Notes: generated by a model from the letters alone, not told the origin. DNA of 64,000 bases from Bacteroidota bacterium (GCA_947469885.1 CANIQT010000008.1:90580-154579), one strand, 5' to 3'; counted from the stretch's first letter, positions 17,363 to 26,870 are shown. Translations and numbers: made by a program.

Positions 17363-18772
17363 ATGAAACAGCTTTTAACTCTTATTCTCTTAACCCTTCT
17401 CTTTATTCCAAAAGGAGTGCATGCACAGATACATGATGTGATAGTAGAGAAATATTATATCTCGGATAGTTTGGATGCAACTGACAGTACCAATTGGTTT
17501 GCCAATGCGGGTTATCCTACCCATTATCTCGAGCGGGGTTCAATTACTTACCGTGTGTATGTTCAATTAGATTCGGGATATAAGCTCCGCAAGGTATGGG
17601 GGAGTGAGTGTCATCCTTTTAAAGTAAAGAGTACAGCTGTTTTTTATAATAATATAAGCCGTCCTGATGAGTTGTACGGGTACATGATAAGAAAGCAATT
17701 TTTCTATGGTAATCCCTTGCTTGCAATCGATAGCTGGCTGACTATTGGTAAATGTGCCGTTGGAAACGGAGTTAACCCAGTGCAGTATATGGGGGTACCG
17801 AAAGATGATGATTATGATGGTTCATTAATTGGAGGTAGTTCTCACAACGGTGGTGGTACTGCTGGAATTTCAGTAGGGTTGATAGTAAACAATGATACTG
17901 CTGCACATATTCCGGTGGATACGGCTGATGGTATGGTACCCACCATTGCACCTTTTCCCGGCTGGGTCGATTTTGGATTTACCGAAGTGATAGGTGGTAA
18001 TACTACTGATACTACCACCTTTGGTTCAATCAATGTGGACTCGGTGTTTATCAGTACCAATGGTTATCTTCAACAGAATGGTGGAGTAACAGGCGATTCG
18101 GCAGCAGGGCATAAAGTGTTGGTGGGGCAATTTACTACTAAAGGTGAACTTACTTTTGAACTTAACCTTGAATTAATGGATTCTACTGGCGGAATCCATA
18201 ATGGAGATTTATTAAACTTTGTAGCAACTGCAAGTAATTGTGATACTGTTGGGATGGACACAACTGTTTTAGGAATGCTTAAATATCCACGCGATATTCC
18301 AATTTGCGGATGTGGTGACCCGTTTTTTGTTGAATATAATCCGAATGCACCTTGTTTCAACGATTCAGTTTATTGCCTCCACCGAATCGTATTTGGTTGT
18401 ATGGATACGTTGGCATGTAACTATGATGCTAATGCAAATTTTAATATTCCAAGTTTATGCTGTTATCCGGGCAGATGTAACGACAGGGATATAAGTTTGG
18501 TTTGCCCTGGTGTAACAAGTTTAACAGGATTCAAGTTGTTTCCAAATCCTGCCGTTGACATTTTAAACATTGAAATTAATGCAGGAATTAATCAGGAGGT
18601 AAAATATACAATTTATGATTCTTTTGGAATAATAGTAGAAGATAAAGATTTAGGAATTAGAACTGGAGTGGTTACCCCATTGGTTGATGTTTCTACCTAC
18701 CAAATTGGCTTATATCTGGTGAGGGTAACTATTGGAGGAAGTGCACAAAGTAAAACGTTTATGAAGAATTAA
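17363..18772 (+). CDS. T9SS cargo protein, divergent copy C of the YY-DA-DSW module family
   Basis: The 469-residue protein begins 5 nt after the TonB receptor. After the signal peptide (LLTLILLTLLFIPKGVHAQ) comes a long version of the module: VIVEKYYISDSLDATDS, ITYRVYVQLDSGYK, AIDSWLTIG, DTADGMVP, HKVLVGQFTTKGELTFELNLEL. It is followed by a Cys-rich segment with CMDTLACNYDANANF, matching the ACNYDxxA-type motif common in Bacteroidota secreted proteins. It ends with a T9SS type A sorting domain (FKLFPNPAVDILNIEI to GLYLVRV). The insertions relative to copies B and D lie between landmarks, so the core fold is probably retained. Close linkage to the receptor suggests a partner protein at the cell surface. 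Confidence 0.8.
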   Translation: MKQLLTLILLTLLFIPKGVHAQIHDVIVEKYYISDSLDATDSTNWFANAGYPTHYLERGSITYRVYVQLDSGYKLRKVWGSECHPFKVKSTAVFYNNISRPDELYGYMIRKQFFYGNPLLAIDSWLTIGKCAVGNGVNPVQYMGVPKDDDYDGSLIGGSSHNGGGTAGISVGLIVNNDTAAHIPVDTADGMVPTIAPFPGWVDFGFTEVIGGNTTDTTTFGSINVDSVFISTNGYLQQNGGVTGDSAAGHKVLVGQFTTKGELTFELNLELMDSTGGIHNGDLLNFVATASNCDTVGMDTTVLGMLKYPRDIPICGCGDPFFVEYNPNAPCFNDSVYCLHRIVFGCMDTLACNYDANANFNIPSLCCYPGRCNDRDISLVCPGVTSLTGFKLFPNPAVDILNIEINAGINQEVKYTIYDSFGIIVEDKDLGIRTGVVTPLVDVSTYQIGLYLVRVTIGGSAQSKTFMKN

Positions 18773-18794
18773 GATTTAAGAATTAAGAATGAAG
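18766..18794. repeat. AATTAAG/ATTTAAG heptamer repeats at a gene junction
   Basis: Four near-identical 7-mers span the stop codon of the 17363 gene (18770-18772) and the start codon of the FISUMP lipoprotein (18789). The repeat therefore makes up the whole intergenic spacer. Confidence 0.6.
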
Positions 18795-19517
18795 AAATTT
18801 AAAACAATCCTATTGTTTGTGCTTGTTGTAATGCTAATTAATGCCTGCAAAAAAAAGGAGGAAGAAAAACCAGCACTTGAAACAGGCACTGTTACTGATG
18901 TTAGCGGTATTACCTACAGCACCGTGAAAATAGGTAATCAATGGTGGATGGCTGAAGATTTAAGAACTACCAAGTACCGCGATAGTAGTTTTATTCCTTT
19001 AGTGACGCTCGACACTTCATGGAATCATCTAACAGCCGGTGCATACTCTAACATAGTTAACAGTCAGAATGCTGATATCGGAAACTATTATAACTGGTAT
19101 GCTGTGAATGATGCACGAGGAATAGCCCCTTTGGGCTGGCATGTACCCACTGACAGTGAATGGAAGACTTTGGAGCAATATCTTGGAATGAATCTGGGAG
19201 ACGCTAATGGTACAGGATGGAGAGGAACACACGAAGGAGAAAAAATGAAAGTTGAAAGAGGTGCCACTTATGGTTGGGGTGATTATGGTAATGTATGGGC
19301 AACAAACGAAAGTGGATTCAGTGCTGTAGCAAACGGATGTCGAATGTTTGATGGAACTTTGGGGAACCCCGGGCAATCAGCAACAGGTTTTTGGTGGACT
19401 GCTACTTCGCAAGGCAACGAGGCATGGTACCGTTATCTGGATTATAAGAACGCGAATGTGTTCAGGTATTATGGGTTGAAGAATTACGGATTTAGTGTAA
19501 GATGCATTAAAGATTAA
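18789..19517 (+). CDS. FISUMP-domain lipoprotein
   Basis: The 242-residue protein has a lipoprotein signal with lipobox LINAC, giving a lipidated cysteine followed by KKKEEEK. The rest matches the Fibrobacter succinogenes major paralogous (FISUMP) domain: VSGITYSTVKIGNQWWMAEDLRTTKYRD, YYNWYAVNDARGIAPLGWHVPTDSEWKTLEQYLG, ESGFSAVANGCRM, FWWTATSQGNEAWYRYLD and YGFSVRCIKD. These domains are abundant in surface lipoproteins and secreted proteins of Bacteroidota and Fibrobacterota and have an unknown role, possibly ligand binding. Residues after the Cys (KKKEEEK) do not tell whether it is surface-exposed. It follows the copy C gene directly and is probably in the same transcript as the TonB receptor. 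Confidence 0.88.
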   Translation: MKKFKTILLFVLVVMLINACKKKEEEKPALETGTVTDVSGITYSTVKIGNQWWMAEDLRTTKYRDSSFIPLVTLDTSWNHLTAGAYSNIVNSQNADIGNYYNWYAVNDARGIAPLGWHVPTDSEWKTLEQYLGMNLGDANGTGWRGTHEGEKMKVERGATYGWGDYGNVWATNESGFSAVANGCRMFDGTLGNPGQSATGFWWTATSQGNEAWYRYLDYKNANVFRYYGLKNYGFSVRCIKD

Positions 19518-19544
19518 TTATGAATCATGAGTTTTGAATTAGGA

Positions 19545-20405
19545 ATGAAAAAGTTATACGTTCTATTATTAATGCTATTACCGGTTGTGTTGTACGGTCA
19601 AACGAATGATTCTTTAAAACAGATTGATTCCGTAAAGACAACTATTATAGCAAAGCCTACAGATATAGCAGTTCAAAAGGAAGTAGGTAAAGTTATTGTT
19701 GAGAAAAAGAGTGACTCAACCAATACAAAGAATTACGAAATGAGTGTTTCATATACTCCTGAATATAGCTACCGAACTTTAAAAGCGAATGATGATGAAG
19801 CAAGTAAATTAATAAAGGAAATTCGCGATACGTTGGATGTGGCGAAGTTTGGGTATTCGGCTGGAATAAGTCTTATTTATCATCCCCGAAAAAAACTTGG
19901 TATTGAGGCAGGTGTTTTCTTTTCTGATAAAGGAGAAAAAACTAAAAAAAATACAATGGAAAGCTTGCCATTCGGGCAGGAAGCAGCACGCTATTCGTAT
20001 AATTTTCATTATTATTATCTTACTATTCCCGTAAAAGCAGATTATTACTTTTTGACAGGGAAGTTGAAAGTTTATATAACTGCCGGAGTTTCGGCTAATG
20101 TATTGTTAGTTCAAAAAACAACATTAATTATAACCCATGCCAACAGTACTGAACGAACTACAACAGATACAGATAACGGCTTTAATCGTATAAACATGTC
20201 GGTTATGGGAGGGTTTGGTTTAATCTACCCGATTACAAATAAAATGAATTTAAAACTGGAACCGATTTATTCGCGTTCGATTACTTCTATCATTAATGCT
20301 CCGGTGAAAGAGTATTTGTATTCTATTGGAGTAAACGTGGGGTTGATGTTTACACCACACTTCAATTGCACTCCCAAGCCGACAGAGCCCATTCCGAATA
20401 AATAA
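19545..20405 (+). CDS. Outer-membrane beta-barrel protein
   Basis: The protein is about 286 residues from the ATG at 19545 (MKKLYVLLLMLLPVVLYGQ signal); an upstream extension to 19527 would put charged residues before the signal and is unlikely. After a low-complexity Ser/Lys region of about 60 residues come alternating strands typical of small eight- to ten-stranded barrels: FGYSAGISLIYHPRKKLGIEAGVFFSDKG, YYYLTIPVKADYYF, KLKVYITAGVSANVL, MSVMGGFGLIYPI, MNLKLEPIYSRS and YSIGVNVGLMF. The protein resembles the PorT/OMP_b-brl family that is widespread in Bacteroidota. It lies 27 nt after the FISUMP gene and is likely co-transcribed. Whether it is a pore, anchor or adhesin is unknown. Confidence 0.75.
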   Translation: MKKLYVLLLMLLPVVLYGQTNDSLKQIDSVKTTIIAKPTDIAVQKEVGKVIVEKKSDSTNTKNYEMSVSYTPEYSYRTLKANDDEASKLIKEIRDTLDVAKFGYSAGISLIYHPRKKLGIEAGVFFSDKGEKTKKNTMESLPFGQEAARYSYNFHYYYLTIPVKADYYFLTGKLKVYITAGVSANVLLVQKTTLIITHANSTERTTTDTDNGFNRINMSVMGGFGLIYPITNKMNLKLEPIYSRSITSIINAPVKEYLYSIGVNVGLMFTPHFNCTPKPTEPIPNK

Positions 20406-20419
20406 TTTCAATAAAAAGT

Positions 20420-21019
20420 ATGAATACAAATTTTTCAGATAGAGCACACAGTGCTTTTATTTCCAGCATTGGAAATAAGTTTAAAGTAGTTGCCGTTGTT
20501 TTCTTTTTTATAACTACCCACTGCTTTTCTCAAATAGATTTTACAAAACTTCCGAACAGCAAACTTGCAGTACAGCATATTCTTGACAGTGCAATGGTTT
20601 CTAAATACTTTGTAACCGCAGGCGATGCACGGACTATTTTAAATAAACCAGCTTTTGTAAAAGACAGCAGTTATAAATTTTCGAGCGGCATTTTGCGATA
20701 TACTATTAATTATGTGGCAACGTATGTTGATTCCACATCCAAAGGTGCATTATACTTCGGTTTCGAACAATACAAAGATACAGCGGCTTCTAATGAAATT
20801 TACAGGTTTATGAAAATGCAACACACAACCTCTGGCACCATTAAGCAATTGAAGGACTTAGGAGATGAAGCCTATATGCAATATGATGTTTTGAATCAAC
20901 CTTTTATTATCGTAGTAAAGGAAAACAGGATATTCAAATTCTGCATTTATTATTTAGCGGATAAGGATACGTACAACAGTTTACTAAAGGTTGCAAAAAG
21001 GGTGGTGACTCAACACTAA
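20420..21019 (+). CDS. Secreted protein of unknown function
   Basis: The 199-residue protein has an extended N-terminus before a hydrophobic signal (FKVVAVVFFFITTHCFSQ). The mature part has alternating helix/strand patterns (ALYFGFEQYKDTAASNEIYRFM, IKQLKDLGDEAYMQYDVLNQPFIIVVKENRIFKFCIYY) but no motif I recognise. It lacks a T9SS domain and a lipobox. It starts 14 nt after the barrel protein and ends the gene run that began at 12331; a gap of 313 nt with its own promoter follows. The conserved-looking FGFEQYKD and RIFKFCIYYL segments suggest a small folded periplasmic domain. No function assigned. Confidence 0.65.
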   Translation: MNTNFSDRAHSAFISSIGNKFKVVAVVFFFITTHCFSQIDFTKLPNSKLAVQHILDSAMVSKYFVTAGDARTILNKPAFVKDSSYKFSSGILRYTINYVATYVDSTSKGALYFGFEQYKDTAASNEIYRFMKMQHTTSGTIKQLKDLGDEAYMQYDVLNQPFIIVVKENRIFKFCIYYLADKDTYNSLLKVAKRVVTQH

Positions 21020-21332
21020 ATTCTACCCTCCATTAAAATTCACTTCAATGTTAACTTGCAGTTATTAAAACTTTTGTTTTGATAACCTTTATTTAGCTAA
21101 ACTATTTACTTCAAATAATATTTCAATAATAATCACACAATATAGCGACTATACTTTTGTTGCGTCTTAATACAGAAAATAGAAATTAGAAACATGAGTC
21201 AAGAAATAAGAATCAAGAACCACTAACCCCAAAAAAATTAAGAAACAGAAAGAGTAAAAACAACAAACAATTAAACAATTAACAAAAAACAATTACTAAC
21301 AAAAACAATTACTAACAAAAAACAAAAACAAA
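21020..21332. promoter_or_regulatory. 313-nt intergenic region with promoter and long A-rich leader
   Basis: It contains a perfect -7 element TACTTTTG at 21152-21159, which would start transcription near 21165 and leave a leader of roughly 170 nt. The leader ends in direct repeats of AACAATTACTAACAAA and similar A/C-rich words up to the ATG at 21333. It is nearly free of G, so it should be unstructured, as expected of a leader for a highly translated surface protein. A 10-codon ORF at 21194 is probably chance. Confidence 0.5.
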
Positions 21333-23183
21333 ATGAAAAAAATTTCAACTTTAATTGCGACAGCAGCAATTGCTCTCGTATCAATGAATCAGAGTGTTGC
21401 TCAAACCAACAACGGTTCAGCATGCGGATGCCCGACTGTAGCATCAAGACCTTCGATAAACTTGTCAACATTGGCAGTTAACGGAGGTGCAGCAGATGGT
21501 GATTTAATAGCAAACACCGTTCTTACCTGTGACAAGTTATGGATACTTGACAAAAAAATTTATGTACCTAATGGTGTAACATTAACCATTCAAGCGGGTA
21601 CAGTTATTAAAGCAACTGCAACTGCTACTGCAGCTACTGCTAGTTCTCTAGTAGTTTCAAGAGGTGGTAAAATTTATGCAGATGGAACTGCAGATTGTCA
21701 GATTGTATTTACTGCACAGGCAGACCCAATGGACGGGACTTATGCTACTCATAACATTGGTAAATGGGGTGGGTTAATGTTATGCGGACAAGCATCCAAC
21801 AACTTAACACTTGCAGCTAACGGACCTTTCAACGCAACAGGTAACGGAAGACTTTGCGTTGCTAATGGTCTTGGTACGCTTGAAGGATTCGGAACTTCTG
21901 ATTTCAGAAACCAATTTGGTGTAAACCTTACTACTCCTCAGGCAGGATACTTAACTAACTTTGATGATAACGATAATTCAGGAATTTTAAGATATGTTTC
22001 TGTTCGTTATTCTGGTTCTATTTTAGTACAAGGTGGAGAGATTAATGGAATTACTTTCGGTTCAGTTGGTAGAAGTACTATTGTTGACCATGTAGAAGTT
22101 ATTTCCAATGCAGATGATAATATGGAATTTTTCGGAGGCACCGTAAATGTTAAAAACGCTACTTTTATGTTCGGTAACGATGATATGTTTGACTGGGATT
22201 TAGGATACAGCGGAAAAGTTCAGAATGTTTTCTCTGTAGGTTTTGGTTCGGCTGATACTGCTTTTACTTCTACTTCTGGAACATCAACTATTGCCTCAGC
22301 AATGGATAATGGTTTTGAAATGGATGCTGATGATCAACAATCAGGAAATGGTTCTGGTGTTGCTATTGGTACTATTGCTTCAGGAGGATACCGTTCTCAC
22401 CCGGTTATCTACAACTGTACAATGATAGGCTCAAACAAAAGAGTAGAAAATTCGGATAACACAGGAATGTCGGCTATCTGTGCAAAAGAATTGACAGAAG
22501 GCGAAATATACAACTGTGTGTTTGCAAACTTTTCTTCAGGATTAAACCTTTGGACTGGTAACAATCCACAACAAGGAACAAGAGTTGCGACTACAAGTTC
22601 TGCAGGTGCTTCTGTTACTGATTCGTATGACAACTGGAGAAACAACAATACTCCAAATACATTAATTATCAAAAACAATACATTCATCGGAATGGGAACA
22701 GGTGTTGCAGGAGCATTACCTTCTGCTACTAATCCTGGAGGAGCTTATTTGGTTAAAAACGTAACAAGAAGTACAGGAAGTGGTGCTTATTCGTTGAACG
22801 TTGCTGCTCACGCTGTATCAACAAATGATACCACTCAGTTTTTCCAAACAGACGGAAACGTTCGCGCAGCTTCAATCCCTGGATTCAATGGAGTATGGGC
22901 AATGGATGGAACTACCAACACAGTTTCTACTCAATATGGTGCTGTTCCTAATCCAGTGTTAGCTACTTCTATTGTTGCTCCTGCTGATGGTTTCTTTACA
23001 CCAGAAAACTACAGAGGTGCATTTGGTTCTGGTTCTTCATGGTTATCAGGCTGGGCTTATGCTACTTTGTTGCAAACTACAGGTGGTTTAGCTCCATGTC
23101 CTACTGATATTAATCACGATGGAATTACCAACAATCAGGATTTCTTAATCCTTTTAGGAAACTTTAATCAATCTTGTCCATAA
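21333..23183 (+). CDS. Secreted beta-helix-like protein with a terminal EF-hand (dockerin-like) motif
   Basis: The 616-residue protein has a signal peptide (STLIATAAIALVSMNQSVAQ) and a long stretch of short strands typical of right-handed parallel beta-helices: GVTLTIQAGTVIKATA, GGKIYADGTADCQIVFTAQ, GILRYVSVRYSG, STIVDHVEVISNADDNMEFFGGTVNVKNATF, HPVIYNCTMIG and EIYNCVFANF. It has no T9SS type A domain. It ends with DINHDGITNNQDFLILLG, which fits a calcium-binding EF-hand/half-dockerin loop (DxNxDGxxNxxD), then NFNQSCP. Similar proteins accompany TonB receptors in Bacteroidota. It has its own promoter (21152) and long leader. A carbohydrate- or surface-binding role is inference. Confidence 0.75.
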   Translation: MKKISTLIATAAIALVSMNQSVAQTNNGSACGCPTVASRPSINLSTLAVNGGAADGDLIANTVLTCDKLWILDKKIYVPNGVTLTIQAGTVIKATATATAATASSLVVSRGGKIYADGTADCQIVFTAQADPMDGTYATHNIGKWGGLMLCGQASNNLTLAANGPFNATGNGRLCVANGLGTLEGFGTSDFRNQFGVNLTTPQAGYLTNFDDNDNSGILRYVSVRYSGSILVQGGEINGITFGSVGRSTIVDHVEVISNADDNMEFFGGTVNVKNATFMFGNDDMFDWDLGYSGKVQNVFSVGFGSADTAFTSTSGTSTIASAMDNGFEMDADDQQSGNGSGVAIGTIASGGYRSHPVIYNCTMIGSNKRVENSDNTGMSAICAKELTEGEIYNCVFANFSSGLNLWTGNNPQQGTRVATTSSAGASVTDSYDNWRNNNTPNTLIIKNNTFIGMGTGVAGALPSATNPGGAYLVKNVTRSTGSGAYSLNVAAHAVSTNDTTQFFQTDGNVRAASIPGFNGVWAMDGTTNTVSTQYGAVPNPVLATSIVAPADGFFTPENYRGAFGSGSSWLSGWAYATLLQTTGGLAPCPTDINHDGITNNQDFLILLGNFNQSCP

Positions 23184-23270
23184 ACTAAACCTAAGTTCCT
23201 CATACATCCGTCTTGTCTGCCTTTCTAAGGGCGGAAAGCCGGAGGTGTGGACTTAATAAAACAAATGAAT

Positions 23271-26200
23271 ATGAAAAAAATAAAATTATTAATAGCGAGC
23301 TTAAGTTTGCTATTAATCGGAGGTGTTACCTTCGCACAAAATGGATTGGAAAGAGTTATAGTTGAAAGATACTATACTTCTAATGCCGCAGATGCTACCG
23401 GAAGTATTGGTGCATTGCCTGCAGGCTCGGTTACTTATAGAGTTTTTGCTGACATGATTCCGGGATATAAATTCCAAGCGATGTATGGTGTTGCCGCTCA
23501 TCCACTCACCATCAGTACTACTACTGCTTTCTTTAATAACCAGGACAGAGGGGCAATAACTCCAAACGGAATTGCTACTCAATATATCAACGATAATTCG
23601 GTTGCTATTGATTCGTGGTTTTCCGCTGGTGCAACTGCAACTGGTCAGGTAGGTGTTCTTAAATCGGAAGACAATGGTGCTGCTAACTTAATTACTGGTA
23701 ATACTATGTTATTAAACAATGATGGAGATTCAGGTATTCCATTAACTACTCAGGATGGAATGATGACAGGTACAACTCAAGCTGTTACTTTTGTTGGTAT
23801 TACTGCTGGTCAACAATCAATTTTTGATGCAACAAGTAATCTTGGAAACTCCATTACAACAAGCAATGGTTCTATTGCTTCATTAAATGGCACTACAGGT
23901 CCTACAGCTACTAATCGTGTTTTGATTGGTCAGTTTACTACAGATGGTAATTTTCATTTTAACTTGAACATACAAGTGGGAACGGGTGTTGCAGGACAAT
24001 ATCAAAGCTTTGTTTCTTCAAATCCGACAGGAAATGAAATTATGCTTCCAAGTCTAACTTTTGATAGTTACATTGCTCCTCCAACAGTTAATTCACCGGT
24101 TACATATTGTGTTGGGGCTACTGCATCTGCATTAACTGCAACTGCAATTGCTGGCGATACCTTGAGATGGTACACTACTGCGACAGGCGGAACAGGAAGT
24201 TTAACAGCTCCTACTCCATCTACAGCAACAGCAGGTACTACTACTTATTATGTTTCTCAGTTTAAAGGAAGTTCGTTAAGCCCGCGTGCAGCTGTTGTGG
24301 TTAACGTAAATGCAACACCAATTACTATTGTAAATTCTCCCTCACTTTGTTTGGGTGCAAGTGCAACATTAACTGCTTCGGGTGCTACCTCTTACTCATG
24401 GAGCCAAGGCGGAACAGGAGCTACATCAACTGTTACTCCAACCGCCACTACAACATATACTGTAACAGGAACTACTAATGGTTGTTCTTCTACTGCTGTG
24501 GCAACTGCTACTGTAACAGTATCTATGGCAACACCGGGAACTATTACCGGAACAGCTGCCGTATGTGCTTATGTGGGTACTTCAACTTCTGTTAACTATC
24601 ACTTTACTGCTGTAGCAGGTGCTTCTACTTATGTTTGGACTGTTCCGGCAGGTGTTAGTATTGTTTCGGGACAAGGAACTACATCATTAAATGTTAGTTA
24701 TCAAAATACACCAGTAGGTGCTATGTCTGGAAACATTTCGGTTGTTGCTGTATCGGCAGCAGGGTGTATGAGTTTACCTAAAACGTATGCAATTACTTCT
24801 ACTCTTCCTTTGGTTCCTACAACTTGTGCAGGTACTTCGGCTATTTGTGCTTACGAAGGAACTACTACTCCTTTAACTTATACTTGTTCGGGTGGTACTG
24901 GTGCTTTGTCTTATCAATGGACCGTTCCGGGTGCTGTTAATTTATTGTCTGGACAAGGAACAAGCAGCATTACTGCAAATTATGCTAACGTTTCTGGTTC
25001 GGGTGCATTAGGAAACATTAGTGTTGCGGGAGTTTCGGGATGCGGAACAGGACCTGCAAAAACATTGGCTATTTCGGCAACCATTCCTGCCATTCCGGGT
25101 GTTATCACTGGACCTACAACGGTTTGTGCTTATGTGGCTACAAGTACTCCAGTAACATACACTATTGTTGCTGTAACTGGCGCATTATCTTATAACTGGG
25201 TGGTGCCTGCAGGTGTTAATGTTGTTTCTGGACAAGGAACAACTGCACTTACTGTAAATTATTCTGCTATCCCTACAGGAGCTGGTACAATAGGTGCTAT
25301 GACAGTTCAATCGGTATCTAACTGTGGTACTTCTGCAGTAAGAAGTGTTACTTTAACTAAAGGTGTTCCGGTTGCTCCTACTTCTATTACTGGTCCTTTG
25401 GCTGTATGTTCTTACGTAGGAACAACTACTACTGCTACTTATTCATGCGCTAACATTGTTAATGCAACAGGTTATACATGGACTGTTCCTGCGGGAGTAA
25501 ATATTATTTCAGGACAAAATACAAATTCAATTACTGTAGATTTCCAGGGTGTTACTTATGGAGCAGGTACTGTGGGAACATTGTCGGTAATGGCAACTGC
25601 TCCTTGTGGTAACTCTGCATTAAAAACTATTACTCTTACTAAAACTGCTGTTGCAACTCCAACTGCTATCACAGGTCAGTTCAGCGACCTTTGTTATGCA
25701 AATACTTATAACTACAGTGTGCCGGTAAATGCTTTGGCAACAAGTTATGTGTGGACAGTACCTACTAATGCAGTGATTAACTCAGGACAAGGAACTACAC
25801 AGATTAACGTGACCTTCAATACAGGTTACTTAACAGGTGCTGTTACTTGTAAAAACTCAAATGCTTGTTCTATTTCAGCTGCAAAAAGTGTTACTGTAAC
25901 TGCTGGCCCTGCTGCTCCGGTAGCTATTACTGGTTCTTCAAATGCTTGTGCTAGTATGCAAAGTTCTACTCCTAACACTTATAGCATTGCTCCTGTAACT
26001 GGCGCGCTTAGTTACTTGTGGACCGTGCCTGCAAATGCAACATTGATAAGCGGACAAGGAACTACTTCTGTTTCTGTTCAGTTTGCTTCCAATTTTGTTT
26101 CAGGAACTCTTTCTGTTGCATCGCAAGGAACTTGTATTACCAGTGCTGCTAAAACATTGATCATATACAAAGTACCTGGTTTACCAAGTACTATCACTGG

Positions 26201-26747
26201 TAATACTTCTATCTGTGCAGAGGTGGCTGGTGGTATTCCTGTATCGTATTCTATCGCTCCAATTGTTGGTGCGACCTCGTACAACTGGACATTGCCTGCT
26301 GGTGCAACCATTGTATCGGGAGCTGGAACTTCAGCTATTTCTGTATTGTTTGCTGTTAATACTCCTGCCGGCTCGCTGGTTCGTGTGGCTTCGGTAAATG
26401 CTTGCGGAACTTCTTCATTGCGCTCTACTGCTGGACTTGTTACATGTGCAAGCCCGATAGAAATAGGTGGTGTGGATAATGCAAATGGAGGAAGTACTTT
26501 CTCTGAATTATATCCTAATCCAGCTACTGACTTCTTGAATTTCGATGTTACATCGGATATTAATAAGGATGTGTTGGTTCAAGTTTACAATGTATTGGGT
26601 GCTGAAGTTATCAATCAAAAATATGCAGTTGTTACCGGAACTACTTCTCTTAAAACAGATGTTTCGGGTTTACACAACGGTGTGTTTATGGTAAGATTAA
26701 CTGATTTATCAAATAGCATTACCATTACAAAATCGATGGTGAAATAA
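23271..26747 (+). CDS. T9SS adhesin: copy D module, Ig-like and seven PKD-like repeats
   Basis: The protein is about 1158 residues from ATG 23271 (ATG 23265 and GTG 23247 are also in frame). Order: signal peptide (LLIASLSLLLIGGVTFAQ); shared YY-DA-DSW module (GLERVIVERYYTSNAADA ... NRVLIGQFTTDGNFHFNLNIQ ... NPTGNEI), almost matching copy B; two Ig-like modules (about residues 280-430) with CVGA/CLGAS starts; then seven PKD-like repeats of about 85-95 residues. Each repeat runs P-x-x-ITG-x-x-xVC ... YxWTVPAGVxIxSGQGT ... CGTS. A T9SS type A sorting domain (SELYPNPATDFLNF to GVFMVRL) closes it. Such proteins are exported and may act in adhesion or gliding. This copy joins the family module to a long stalk, so the module probably sits at the tip. 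Confidence 0.85.
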   Translation: MKKIKLLIASLSLLLIGGVTFAQNGLERVIVERYYTSNAADATGSIGALPAGSVTYRVFADMIPGYKFQAMYGVAAHPLTISTTTAFFNNQDRGAITPNGIATQYINDNSVAIDSWFSAGATATGQVGVLKSEDNGAANLITGNTMLLNNDGDSGIPLTTQDGMMTGTTQAVTFVGITAGQQSIFDATSNLGNSITTSNGSIASLNGTTGPTATNRVLIGQFTTDGNFHFNLNIQVGTGVAGQYQSFVSSNPTGNEIMLPSLTFDSYIAPPTVNSPVTYCVGATASALTATAIAGDTLRWYTTATGGTGSLTAPTPSTATAGTTTYYVSQFKGSSLSPRAAVVVNVNATPITIVNSPSLCLGASATLTASGATSYSWSQGGTGATSTVTPTATTTYTVTGTTNGCSSTAVATATVTVSMATPGTITGTAAVCAYVGTSTSVNYHFTAVAGASTYVWTVPAGVSIVSGQGTTSLNVSYQNTPVGAMSGNISVVAVSAAGCMSLPKTYAITSTLPLVPTTCAGTSAICAYEGTTTPLTYTCSGGTGALSYQWTVPGAVNLLSGQGTSSITANYANVSGSGALGNISVAGVSGCGTGPAKTLAISATIPAIPGVITGPTTVCAYVATSTPVTYTIVAVTGALSYNWVVPAGVNVVSGQGTTALTVNYSAIPTGAGTIGAMTVQSVSNCGTSAVRSVTLTKGVPVAPTSITGPLAVCSYVGTTTTATYSCANIVNATGYTWTVPAGVNIISGQNTNSITVDFQGVTYGAGTVGTLSVMATAPCGNSALKTITLTKTAVATPTAITGQFSDLCYANTYNYSVPVNALATSYVWTVPTNAVINSGQGTTQINVTFNTGYLTGAVTCKNSNACSISAAKSVTVTAGPAAPVAITGSSNACASMQSSTPNTYSIAPVTGALSYLWTVPANATLISGQGTTSVSVQFASNFVSGTLSVASQGTCITSAAKTLIIYKVPGLPSTITGNTSICAEVAGGIPVSYSIAPIVGATSYNWTLPAGATIVSGAGTSAISVLFAVNTPAGSLVRVASVNACGTSSLRSTAGLVTCASPIEIGGVDNANGGSTFSELYPNPATDFLNFDVTSDINKDVLVQVYNVLGAEVINQKYAVVTGTTSLKTDVSGLHNGVFMVRLTDLSNSITITKSMVK

Positions 26748-26753
26748 ATTATT

Positions 26754-26788
26754 CCTCCGCCCCGATTATTTTTCGGGGTGGAGGTTTT
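26754..26788 (+). terminator. Rho-independent terminator after the copy D adhesin
   Basis: The stem CCTCCGCCCCGA pairs with TCGGGGTGGAGG (one G-T step) around an ATTATTTT loop, followed by TTTT. It starts 6 nt after the stop codon. Confidence 0.75.
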
Positions 26789-26800
26789 ACATAACATGTA

Positions 26801-26870
26801 ATAATAAATGGTTAGTAAGTTTATATTACTAAAAGCCCTCTCTCTGCTCTATCAGAGGGGGGCTTTTTTG
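26801..26870 (+). terminator. Second terminator, first copy of a duplicated terminator cassette
   Basis: AATGGTTAGTAAGTTTAT, then TTACTAAAAGCCC, then a CTCTG/CAGAG hairpin, then GGGCTTTTTT. About 65 nt of this segment recur nearly unchanged at 48531-48600, also after a PKD-type T9SS gene. The stem AAAAGCCC...GGGCTTTT with a T-run supports a terminator. Confidence 0.75.

Noticed and set aside
12331..26747. Polysaccharide utilisation locus (SusC/SusD type)
   Set aside because: The TonB receptor is present, but no SusD-like lipoprotein, glycoside hydrolase or hybrid sensor is in the run, so a classical PUL is not supported.
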